Shown here: piece after piece, positions 1-6,696 of the stretch | Numbering within the stretch: position 1 is the stretch's first letter | Layout: each line of letters begins with the position of its first letter | DNA from: CAVRGQ01 sp963720785 | GTDB lineage: Bacteria; Actinomycetota; Acidimicrobiia; IMCC26256; DASPTH01 | DNA: 12,346 bases | Assembly: GCA_963720785.1 (NCBI GenBank) | Contig: CAVRGQ010000006.1 | Coordinates: 1 to 12,346, forward strand | Direction of reading: 5' to 3' | Made by a program: the position numbers and the translations under genes | Notes under the pieces: generated by a model | Databases searched by the model: none | What the model saw: only the letters and a program-made list of their open reading frames with translations | Told to the model about the DNA's origin: nothing

Positions 1-488
1 ACACCGGCGTGGCCGGACAGCCCGGGGCAGGCCTCTACCGCACGCTCGGTGACCAGGGCGGCGCCTGCACTGTGACGCGCACGGATGCCTCCAACACCAC
101 GCACGTGTACTTCAACAAGACGGCAGGCCCGCTCTGACGTCCGCATCAAGTCCGACGACAAGAGTGTCACCAGCAAGAACTGCGAGCCCTGGCTGCTCGC
201 CACGTTCGTGCGGCCGATCTTCCTGCCGGGCGCCGACTTCGTGTCAGGTGACTACCGGGTGAACTACGAGATCGCCCCTGGGCAATACACGGCGACCGGC
301 ACGTCAGGTGGTGATCTCTGCACGTACGGCTCGGTGATCGACTTCAAGCATGACGGCACCGACGGGACGCTGAAGACGGTCTCTCAGCCAACCTTCCCCC
401 GGTCTTTCCAATCACCGCCACCATCAGCAGCGGTGACTTCGGCTTCACGTCCCAGAACTGCGGCACCTGGCACCGCACCGGTCCCTGA
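1..488 (+). CDS. C-terminal part of a probable secreted Cys-containing repeat protein (5' truncated, two frameshifts)
   Basis: The gene runs in from outside the window and ends at TGA 486-488. Reading frame 3 (from base 3) encodes a stretch with GQPGAGLYRTLG, then GGAC. Near 134-136 the frame must jump (one extra T) to continue as VRIKSDDKSVTSKNCEPW. A missing C in the run 396-400 is needed to reach the end, SSGDFGFTSQNCGTWHRTGP. Two units are visible, each with a PG-x-Y start, an inner Cys (GGAC, GDLC) and a closing N-C-x-x-W motif (KNCEPW, QNCGTW), spaced roughly 55-75 residues apart. Such small beta-rich units with a Cys pair suggest an exported protein with disulfides, but no signal peptide can be seen because the 5' end is absent. 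I do not recognise a specific function. It converges on pcrA with only 6 bases between the stop codons. Confidence is good that it is coding and low for its role. Confidence 0.6.
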
Positions 489-498
489 TCCGGATCAG
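485..498. other. 14-bp perfect palindrome spanning two convergent stop codons
   Basis: CTGATCCGGATCAG is perfectly self-complementary and contains both the TGA of the plus-strand gene (486-488) and the TGA of the minus-strand pcrA (495-497). It lies exactly between convergent genes, so it could weakly support termination in both directions. It has no loop to speak of and no T tract on either side, so calling it a terminator would go beyond the evidence. Part of the symmetry follows automatically from two TGA stops facing each other. Confidence 0.4.
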
Positions 499-3400
499 CT
501 GCCGATCTTCTGCAGCGGCGCCCAGGCGAGCAGCAGGCGCTTCTCGCCCACGCCGCGGAAGTTGACGACGGCCTCGGCCTTGTCGCCGTCGCCGTGGAGG
601 GCGAGCACCACGCCCTCGCCGAACTTGTCGTGGAGCACGTCGTCGCCGACGCGCAGCCCCATCGTCTCCGCGCCGCGCGCGCCGGTGGGCGTGGTCGACA
701 TCGGTGCACGGGGCTCGTCGCGACGCTGCCCGGAACGCATCGCCGCGGCGCGACCTCGTCGCGGTGCGCGGCGCGGTCGCGGACCTGCCCACCCTGCGAC
801 GAGCGCCGCCCGCGTGGACGCGGGGCCGGTGACGTTGAGCAACTCCTCGGGGATCTCGGAGAGGAAGCGGCTCGGCGGGTAGTAGTCGGTGGCGCCGAAG
901 AGCATGCGGCTCCACGCGTGGCAGAGGTACAGCCGCTCGTGTCCGCGGGTGATGCCGACGTAACAGAGGCGGCGTTCCTCCTCGAGCTCGTCGGGGTCGC
1001 CAGCGCGCGCACGTGCGGGAACACGCCGTCTTCCATGCCGGTCATGAACACCGCGGGGAACTCGAGGCCCTTCGCGGTGTGCAGCGTCATGAGCGTGACC
1101 GCGCTCTGCTCGCCGCCCTCGGCCTCGGAGTCGAGGTCGGTGACGAGTGAGATCGCCTCGAGGAACGCCTGCACGCGGTCGAGGCCGACCGGGATGACGA
1201 TGTCGCCCTCCACGTTCTCGGCCGCGCCCACGCCGGCGATGCTCGGCAGCCCGCCGACGTTGCCGGCGTCGAGCGCCTCGTCGAACTCGCGGCACACGCC
1301 CACGAGCTCCTGCAGGTTCTCGATGCGCCGCGCGCCTCGATGGACCGCTCCGCCTCGAGCTCGGCGAGGTAGCCGGTGCGGTCGAGGATCGCCTCGACGA
1401 TGCCACCACGCCGCGGTCGGCGAGCCCCTCGAACTCCTCCATGATCTCGAGCAGGTCGCGGATGCCGCCGAGCGCCTTGCCGGTGACCCCGGCGACGTTC
1501 GCCTCGCGCAGCGCCTCGCGGAACGTGAGCCCCGCGCCCTGTGAGTACGCCGAGATGCGGTTGATCGACGTGTCGCCGACCCCGCGCTTGGGCGTGTTCA
1601 CCACGCGTCGCCAGCTCACCTCGTCGTCGGGGTTCACCAGCGCGCGCAGGTAGGCGAGGATGTCCTTCACCTCGCGGCGGTCGTAGAACTTCACGCCGCC
1701 GACGACGCGGTAGGGCACTCCCGCGCGCACGAACGCCTCTTCCACCACGCGGCTCTCCGCGTTGGTGCGGTAGAAGACGGCGACGTCGCCGAAGCGGTAG
1801 CCCTCGTTGTCGACGAGGCGCGTGATCTCGTGGGTGATGTACGAGCTTCGTCGTGCTCGTCCTCCGCGTGGTAGCGGGTGATGAGCTCGCCACCGACCTG
1901 CTCGGTCCACAGGTGCTTCGGCCGGCGCGCCGCGTTGTTGGCGATGACCGCGTTCGCGGCGTCGAGGATGTTCTGCGTGGACCGGTAGTTCTGGTCGAGC
2001 ACGATCACCGTCGACTCCGGGAACACCTCCTCGAACCGCATGAGGTTCCGGAAGTCCGCGCCACGGAATTTGTAGATCGAGTTGTGGGTGACGATGCCCT
2101 CGGCGACGAAGTTGTGGGTGCGCTCGACATCGATGTCGTACACGGGCACGTCGAGATCGACGCGCTCGACCGACGTGACGACGTCGAAGGCGCCGTACTC
2201 GTCGACCATGACCATGCCCTCGCGCACCGACGACGCCGGCGTGAACGGCAAGCAGCGCATCTCGGAGACGGCTCCGACGCCGGCGAGCCGCGCCATGGGT
2301 CGCACGTTGACGCCGAGCTGCATCTGGAGCCGGGAGACTTCCTGCTGCACGACTCGCATGTCGGAATATGCCGTCTCGAGCTCCGTCACCACCGATCCGT
2401 CGCGCTCCTGGCGGACCAGCGACACCCGGTGCATCGGGACACCGCCCACGGTCGCCCCGCACAATTCCATCACGAGCTCCCGCTCACCGAACTTGCGTCG
2501 TTCAGCACCCCTAGAGGGGCCTTCAACGACGCAAGTTCGGGGGTCGCCCACGAAGTGCATGTGGTCGTCGGTGGAAACGACGCGACGGCCCGAGGCAAGC
2601 GTGATGGCAACGCCGTGGTCGACCCGCGATTCGTGCGTGCGCAGCACCCGCGCCGGGCGGAAGTCGCCACTGCCGTAGCAGGACATGACCTCGTCGCCGG
2701 CGCTCACCGTCTCGATGGCGCGCACGGATCCGTCGCTCATCGTGACGCGGCTGCCCTGCACCAGGCACTGATCCGAGTCACCTACCACCATCACGTTGCG
2801 GCGCTCCTCGGTGAGCATCCTCACGAGTTCCCACTGGGCCGCGTTGGTATCCTGGAACTCGTCGACGAGCACGTGCTGGAAGCGCTGGCGCCAGCGCTCG
2901 AGCACGTCGGGGTGCTCCTGGAACAGCCGCACCGTGAGCACGAGTAGATCGTCGAAATCGAGTGCCGAGGCCTCCTGCAACCGCTGCTGGTACACGCGGT
3001 ACACCTCGGCGATGCGCTTCTCGGGCGGTGTGAACGCCTTCTCGACCGCCTGCTCCCAGGTGATGAGCTCGTTCTTCATCGCCGAGATCGCGCCTTGCAG
3101 ACGACGCGGCGGGAAGCGCTTGGGGTCGAGGTCGAGTTCGCGGCGCACGTAGTCGGCGAGGCGCACGGCGTCGGCCTGGTCGTAGATGGTGAACGACGAG
3201 CGGTAGCCGAGGACGGTGGCCTCACGCCGCAGGATGCGCGAGCACATCGAGTGGAACGTGCTCACCCACATCTTCTGCGCGACCGGCCCGACGAGTTCGG
3301 CGACGCGCTCCTTCATCTCGCCCGCGGCCTTGTTGGTGAAGGTGATGGCCGCGAGGCCGAACGGCGACACGCGCCGCTCGGAGACGAGGAACGCGATGCG

Positions 3401-3526
3401 GTTGGTGAGCACGCGCGTCTTGCCCGATCCGGCGCCGGCGATCACGAGGATCGGCCCGTCGGGCGCGGAGGCGGCTTCGCGCTGGACGGGGTTGAGCCCC
3501 GCGAGGATGTCGTCGATCGAGATCAC
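495..3526 (-). CDS. pcrA: ATP-dependent 3'-5' DNA helicase PcrA/UvrD, split by an intein, with four frameshifts
   Basis: Superfamily 1A helicase that unwinds DNA in repair and replication restart. From the GTG start (3526): Q-motif LNPVQREA (11-18), Walker A GAGSGKT (31-37), motif Ia AITFTNKAAGEMK, motif II VDEFQDTN (221-228), motif III GDSDQ/SIYKFRGAD interrupted after Q253 by the intein, motif IV LDQNYRST, motif V LMTLHTAKGLEF, motif VI CYVGITRGHERL. The C-terminus has the GLRVGDDVLHDKFGEG Tudor-like domain, which binds RNA polymerase in PcrA. Four single-base losses break the frame, near 1842-1846, 1402-1408, 1328-1333 and 1000-1003, all in short G/C-rich runs. Restoring one base at each gives exactly 1011 codons: 782 extein plus 229 intein residues, normal for the family. 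This points to sequence errors rather than a pseudogene. The start was chosen because GTG sits just before VISIDDILAGLNPVQ and 6 nt after a -10-like TACCAT; an upstream ATG in another frame hits a stop at once. Confidence 0.95.
2081..2767 (-). mobile_element. 229-residue intein in PcrA helicase motif III, no LAGLIDADG endonuclease seen
   Basis: The protein reads VVGDSDQ, then an insertion from CLVQGSRVTM to VAEGIVTHN, then SIYKFRGAD, so extein motif III (GDxDQSIY) is split between Q and S. Splicing residues are complete: Cys1 (codon 2765-2767), block B TDDH at residues 66-69, block F VYDIDVERTHNF (209-220), block G ending in His228-Asn229, and Ser as +1 residue. The open frame continues from the N-extein through the intein without error. 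At 229 residues it is longer than a minimal intein (about 130-150) but shorter than those with a full LAGLIDADG endonuclease, and I see no such motif. Residues about 95-185 (from ERELVMELCG to PFTPASSVREG) form a middle region that resembles other UvrD/PcrA inteins as I remember them; its function is not evident. It should self-splice to give active helicase. It is annotated as a mobile element because inteins spread by homing, though this one may no longer do so. Confidence 0.93.
2487..2540. repeat. 54-bp palindromic element inserted in frame within the intein
   Basis: Perfect 16-bp arms CCGAACTTGCGTCGTT (2487-2502) and AACGACGCAAGTTCGG (2525-2540) flank an inner CCCCT-AG-AGGGG hairpin (2508-2519), all centred on 2513.5. 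The total length is 54 bp, a multiple of three, so the frame is kept. It encodes 18 residues, RTCVVEGPSRGAERRKFG, at intein positions 77-94, directly after the block B region where an endonuclease domain would usually begin. Ordinary coding sequence would not be expected to hold so long and exact a symmetry. By analogy with the palindromic elements inserted in Rickettsia genes, this may be a small dispersed palindromic repeat. No second full copy occurs in this window. Confidence 0.8.
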
Positions 3527-3532
3527 GAGGGC

Positions 3533-3538
3533 ATGGTA
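3533..3538 (-). promoter_or_regulatory. Putative pcrA -10 element for a leaderless transcript
   Basis: On the minus strand TACCAT is followed by exactly 6 nt and then the chosen GTG start of pcrA (3524-3526), the spacing expected if transcription starts at the G of GTG. The same layout occurs at vapB (TACGAT-N6-GTG). No convincing -35 hexamer is seen 16-18 nt upstream, and there is no Shine-Dalgarno sequence before the GTG. Confidence 0.4.
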
Positions 3539-3592
3539 CCGGCACCCGCACACATGTTCGGGGTGGTTCGTGAACCGGAATTCTGCCCAACC

Positions 3593-3619
3593 TGTCACAG
3601 CGCCGCGGCGGGCCTCGTC
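3593..3619 (+). promoter_or_regulatory. ECF41-type sigma factor promoter
   Basis: TGTCACA (3593-3599), a 16-nt spacer and CGTC (3616-3619) match the conserved -35/-10 promoter signature known for ECF41 sigma factors. It lies 9 nt before the ATG of the decarboxylase gene, whose downstream partner encodes an ECF41 sigma factor, so positive autoregulation of the operon is the natural reading. Transcription would begin close to the ATG at 3629, giving a leaderless or nearly leaderless mRNA; an AGGA at 3620-3623 may then lie outside the transcript. Confidence 0.85.
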
Positions 3620-3628
3620 AGGACGGGT

Positions 3629-4069
3629 ATGGAACAACGACTGAACCTCATGGAACTGGACCCCGACGGCTACCGGGCGGTGATCGCCCTCGAACACCAC
3701 GTGCGGAGCCGGCTCGACGCGACCGTGCTCGAGCTGGTCAAGATCCACGCGTCGATGCTGAACGGCTGCGCCTTCTGTGTCGACATGCACACCACCGAGG
3801 CGTTGCGCGCCGGAGAGGATCCGCGCCGCCTGTTCGCGGTCGCGGCATGGCGGGAGTCGCCCTTCTTCACCGTCGCCGAACGCGCCGCCCTCGCCATGAC
3901 CGACGCGCTGACCCGCCTCGGCGACGACGGGCTGCCCGACGACGTCTACGAAGAAGCGGTGGGCGCCCTCGGCGAGAAGGACGTGGGCGCGGTGGCGCTC
4001 GCGGTGGCCACGATCAACGTGTGGAACCGGATGGCCCTGACCGATCGCCACCAGCCGCCGCCGCTGTGA
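3629..4069 (+). CDS. AhpD-like carboxymuconolactone decarboxylase family protein
   Basis: A 146-residue protein of the CMD/AhpD fold. It carries the redox motif E35-x11-C47-A-F-C50-x3-H54 (in LVKIHASMLNGCAFCVDMHT), the same spacing as the catalytic Glu-Cys-Cys-His relay of mycobacterial AhpD. A peroxidase or thiol-disulfide role is therefore more likely than true decarboxylation of carboxymuconolactone; the substrate is unknown. It is probably cytoplasmic, with no signal peptide or membrane segment. The start ATG fits the promoter immediately upstream. Its stop TGA overlaps the GTG of the sigma factor gene (GTGA, 4066-4069), so the two are translationally coupled. ECF41 sigma factors are known to be genetically linked to such CMD-type genes, which they often activate. 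Confidence 0.9.
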   Translation: MEQRLNLMELDPDGYRAVIALEHHVRSRLDATVLELVKIHASMLNGCAFCVDMHTTEALRAGEDPRRLFAVAAWRESPFFTVAERAALAMTDALTRLGDDGLPDDVYEEAVGALGEKDVGAVALAVATINVWNRMALTDRHQPPPL

Positions 4070-4908
4070 CCAGCGACTCCTCCGCCGACCTCGCGGCGCT
4101 GCGGCACCGGGCATTCCAGGCGGGCTACCGCATGCTCGGGAGCCGCAGCGACGCCGAGGACATCGCGGAGGAGGCGCTGTTGCGCGCGCAGGCGCCACTC
4201 GCATCGGGTGACGTGCGCGACCCGGACGCGTACGTCACCACCGTTGCGACTCGGCTGGCGATCGACCACCTGCGTTCGGCGCGGGTACGGCGGGAGGAGT
4301 ATCTCGGGCCGTGGCTCCCCGAGCCCCTCATCGAGCGGCCCGACGACCCGGTCGAACTCGCCGATTCCTTGTCGTACGGGCTGCTCGTCGTGCTCGAGAC
4401 CCTCGGTCCCGTCGAACGTGCCGCGTTCCTGCTGCACGACGTGTTCGGCTTCGGCTACGACGAGCTCGCCGCGGCGCTCGATCGCTCGGAGGCCGCATGC
4501 CGCCAGCTCGTGACCCGCGCCCGCCGGCGGGTCGAGGACGGACGCCCTCGGCTGCCGGTCGACCGCACCGAGCATCAGGTGTTGCTCGAACGCTTCCTGC
4601 ACGCTGCGCGCGACGGCGATGTCGATGCGCTCCGGTCGCTGCTCACCGACGACGTCGAACTGGTCAGCGACGGTGGCCCGAAGATGCGCGCGGCGCGTCA
4701 CCCGGTGCGCGGCGTGGATCGCGTGATCCGGTTCGTGACGAGGATCGTGCCGCAGTGGCAGGGCGCCCTGTCGTTCGTGACGATCAACGGCGAGCCCGGC
4801 TTCGTCGTCGACGTACCCGGACGTGCCTACCTCGCCGGCACCATCGAGGTCGCGGACGGCCGCGTCGCGGCCATCCGCTGGGTGCTCAATCCCGACAAAC
4901 TCCCCTGA
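4066..4908 (+). CDS. sigJ: ECF41-family RNA polymerase sigma factor (SigJ-like) with C-terminal SnoaL-like domain
   Basis: A 280-residue extracytoplasmic-function sigma factor. Region 2 spans about 11-75 (HRAFQAGYRMLGSRSDAEDI, then VATRLAIDHLRSAR), and the linker has the ECF41 signature WLPEP (83-87). Region 4 spans about 105-157 (ETLGPVERAAFLLHDVFGFG, then the helix-turn-helix around YDELAAALDRSEAACRQLV). The rest is a SnoaL/NTF2-like extension (about 168-280) with the ECF41 motifs DGGPK (202-206; usually DGGGK) and NPDKL (275-279) at the very end. In this family the extension, rather than a separate anti-sigma factor, modulates activity, and no anti-sigma gene is adjacent here. The start GTG overlaps the stop of the decarboxylase gene. 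It probably drives its own promoter at 3593-3619. The symbol follows the mycobacterial SigJ group and is approximate. Confidence 0.9.
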   Translation: MTSDSSADLAALRHRAFQAGYRMLGSRSDAEDIAEEALLRAQAPLASGDVRDPDAYVTTVATRLAIDHLRSARVRREEYLGPWLPEPLIERPDDPVELADSLSYGLLVVLETLGPVERAAFLLHDVFGFGYDELAAALDRSEAACRQLVTRARRRVEDGRPRLPVDRTEHQVLLERFLHAARDGDVDALRSLLTDDVELVSDGGPKMRAARHPVRGVDRVIRFVTRIVPQWQGALSFVTINGEPGFVVDVPGRAYLAGTIEVADGRVAAIRWVLNPDKLP

Positions 4909-4915
4909 GGGGAGT
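4899..4915. terminator. Hairpin at the sigma-factor stop codon
   Basis: ACTCCCC-TGA-GGGGAGT forms a 7-bp perfect stem whose 3-nt loop is the TGA stop of the sigma gene. It lies 4 bp before the end of the convergent minus-strand gene (stop at 4920-4922). It may act as a bidirectional transcription end, but there is no T tract on either side, so this is tentative. Confidence 0.35.
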
Positions 4916-4919
4916 CGCG

Positions 4920-5177
4920 TCAGCCCTCGCCGTCGACGACGAGGTGGAGCTCCGTGGTGGGCTCGGCCTCTTCGCGGTACGCGCGCAGCAGACGGGTGTG
5001 GTCGGGGTTCAACGAGACGGTGAACGCGCCGGTCGTGTCGATGTCGAGCCCGAAGTAGGGCTGCCACTCGCGATCGAGCGGCGGCTGCGCCGGTGCGACA
5101 CCCTTGGGAAGACGGCAAAAGCGCATCTGCCCGGTATCGAACCACCACGTGCTGTGTGTGGAATCGATGCGCTGCAT
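4920..5177 (-). CDS. Small conserved-looking protein of unknown function
   Basis: An 85-residue acidic, soluble protein without signal peptide or membrane segment. It begins STHSTWWFDTGQMRFCRLPK, has a central REWQPYFGLDIDTTGAFTVS stretch and then LNPDHTRLLRAYREE. The alternating pattern reads like a small beta-sheet domain. I do not recognise a named domain, though the pattern (W-x-F-D, R-x-x-K/R-x-P, W-x-P-Y, L-N-x-D-x-T-R-L-L-R) feels like a family of short uncharacterised actinobacterial proteins. It starts 16 nt after the dtd stop in the same direction, so it is probably the last gene of that operon. No clear ribosome binding site precedes its ATG. Codon use agrees with its neighbours. 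Confidence 0.65.
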   Translation of the reverse strand: MQRIDSTHSTWWFDTGQMRFCRLPKGVAPAQPPLDREWQPYFGLDIDTTGAFTVSLNPDHTRLLRAYREEAEPTTELHLVVDGEG

Positions 5178-5193
5178 AGGAAGTCTTGAGACT

Positions 5194-5646
5194 CTAGACC
5201 TCGGGCGCTGGGAATTCGAGAAGAATTGTCACAGGACCATCATTCGTCAGCTCGACCTGCATGTCGGCCCCGAACCGTCCCGCCGCCACCCGCGCGCCGA
5301 GCGCGCGCAGCTCGGTGCAGAAGGCCTCGTACAACGGTTCGGCTTGCTCCGGCCGGGCCGCGTCGACGTACGACGGCCGCCGGCCGCGACGGGTGTCGGA
5401 ATAGAGCGTGAACTGGCTGACGACCAGCACGTGGCCCCCCACCGACTCCACCGCGTGGTTCATGGCGCCTCCGTCGTCGCGGAACACGCGCAGGTGCCAC
5501 ACCTTCTCCGCCAGCTTCCTGCACACGACGAGGTCGTCGGCGTGAGTGACGCCCAGGAGCACACAGAGCCCCGGACCCACCTCGCCGACGACCTCATCGT
5601 CGATCAACACCCGCGCACTGCTCACCCGTTGGACGAGCGCGCGCAC
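5194..5646 (-). CDS. dtd: D-aminoacyl-tRNA deacylase
   Basis: A 150-residue cytoplasmic enzyme that hydrolyses D-amino acids (and mischarged glycine) from tRNA, a translation quality-control step. It has the full DTD length and motifs: N-terminal MRALVQRVSSARV, the SQFTLYSD motif (77-84), RRPSY (89-93), and the Gly-cisPro motif within TNDGPVTI (G137-P138), which gives chirality selection. The start is GTG at 5646, fixed by the family's conserved N-terminus; no Shine-Dalgarno sequence is visible. It begins 25 nt downstream of the aldolase stop and reads in the same direction, so it is likely co-transcribed with it. Confidence 0.95.
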   Translation of the reverse strand: MRALVQRVSSARVLIDDEVVGEVGPGLCVLLGVTHADDLVVCRKLAEKVWHLRVFRDDGGAMNHAVESVGGHVLVVSQFTLYSDTRRGRRPSYVDAARPEQAEPLYEAFCTELRALGARVAAGRFGADMQVELTNDGPVTILLEFPAPEV

Positions 5647-5671
5647 GTGACGTACGAAGTTCGCGGACTAG

Positions 5672-6691
5672 CTAGGCCGACTTCTCCATCGCCGCGGTGT
5701 AGCTGCCCGAGCGCGCCGCGCCGTTGCACTTGGCGCGGTGCAGGAAGGCGTTCGCGCCGGCCTCGACGTTCGCGGTGGCACCCTTCCACGCCTTCAGCGC
5801 CGGAGCCTGCAGCGCGCGGCCGTAGGAGAACGACAGCTCCCACGGCAGCGGGCCGAGCTTGTTCATCGCGTTGAGATGCGCGGTCGCGAGCTCGTCGGAC
5901 TGACCGCCCGAGAGGAACACGATGCCGGGCACCGCGGAGGGCACCTGCTCCTTGAAGCACTTCACCGTCGCCGCGGCGACATCTTCGACCGACGCCTGCG
6001 TCGAGCAGCTGTACCCCGACAGCACCATGTTGGGCTTGAGGAGCGTTCCCTCGAGCACGACACGCTGCGCGAACAGCTCCTCGTAGAGCGCGTCGAGCAC
6101 GGCCGACGTGACCTCGAACGAACGCTCGATGGTGTGCGTGCCGTCCATGAGCACCTCGGGCTCGACGATCGGCACGATGTTCGCTTCCTGGCACAACGCC
6201 GCGTAGCGGGCGAGTGCGTGGGCGTTCACGTCGATGCAGTACTGCGACGGCAAGGAGTCGGTGATCGTGTAGGTCGCGCGCCACTTGGCGAAGCGGGCGC
6301 CGAGCTCGTAGTACTCGGCGAGGCGCTCGCGCAGGCCGTCGAGGCCCTCGGTGACGGTCTCACCCTCGGCGTTCGGCAGCGGCTTGGCGCCGAGGTCGAC
6401 CTTGATGCCGGGGATGACGCCGTCGTCCTGGAGGATCTTCACGAGCGGCGTGCCGTCGGCGGCGTTCTGGCGGAGCGTCTCGTCGTAGAGGATCACGCCG
6501 GAGATGTAGTTGCCCGCACCCGGGGCCCGGAACAGCATCTCGCGGTAGTCGCGACGGTTGTCCTCGGTGCTCTCGACGCCGATCGAGTCGAAGCGCTTCT
6601 TGATCGTGCCGCTGCTCTCGTCGGCGGCGAGGATGCCCTTGCCCGGCGCGACGAGCGCCTGGGCGTGTGCGGAAAGCTGGGCGATGTCCAT
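5672..6691 (-). CDS. fba: Class I fructose-bisphosphate aldolase
   Basis: A 339-residue Schiff-base aldolase that interconverts fructose-1,6-bisphosphate with glyceraldehyde-3-phosphate and dihydroxyacetone phosphate in glycolysis and gluconeogenesis. Visible motifs are GKGILAADES (17-26, with the active-site Asp24), AKWRATY (135-141, with Lys136), VEPE (176-179), the Schiff-base Lys219 in GTLLKPNMV, and the phosphate-binding SGGQSDE (261-267). Its size and motifs are those of the class I, metal-independent type; many actinobacteria rely on the class II enzyme instead. I chose the ATG at 6691 because GGGAG lies 8 nt before it. An in-frame ATG at 6706 would overlap the end of guaA and has less support. 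Only 5 nt separate it from the guaA stop, so the two are coupled. Confidence 0.95.
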   Translation of the reverse strand: MDIAQLSAHAQALVAPGKGILAADESSGTIKKRFDSIGVESTEDNRRDYREMLFRAPGAGNYISGVILYDETLRQNAADGTPLVKILQDDGVIPGIKVDLGAKPLPNAEGETVTEGLDGLRERLAEYYELGARFAKWRATYTITDSLPSQYCIDVNAHALARYAALCQEANIVPIVEPEVLMDGTHTIERSFEVTSAVLDALYEELFAQRVVLEGTLLKPNMVLSGYSCSTQASVEDVAAATVKCFKEQVPSAVPGIVFLSGGQSDELATAHLNAMNKLGPLPWELSFSYGRALQAPALKAWKGATANVEAGANAFLHRAKCNGAARSGSYTAAMEKSA

Positions 6692-6696
6692 CTCGA

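Noticed and set aside
344..2462. Long open frames on both strands over the helicase region, including Arg/Pro/Ala-rich proteins of up to about 600 residues
   Set aside because: They are low-complexity shadows of pcrA in other frames, caused by high G+C; only the parts that carry helicase motifs belong to a real gene.
2487..2540. The intein palindrome as an intrinsic terminator
   Set aside because: It has no T tract on either strand and lies in the middle of an essential coding sequence.
2081..2767. A homing endonuclease in the intein
   Set aside because: No LAGLIDADG, HNH or GIY-YIG motif could be found in the 229 residues.
3565..3576. GGTTC-GT-GAACC near the pcrA promoter as a LexA SOS box
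   Set aside because: The half-sites are in the reverse order to the actinobacterial CGAAC-N4-GTTCG box, and the spacing is wrong.
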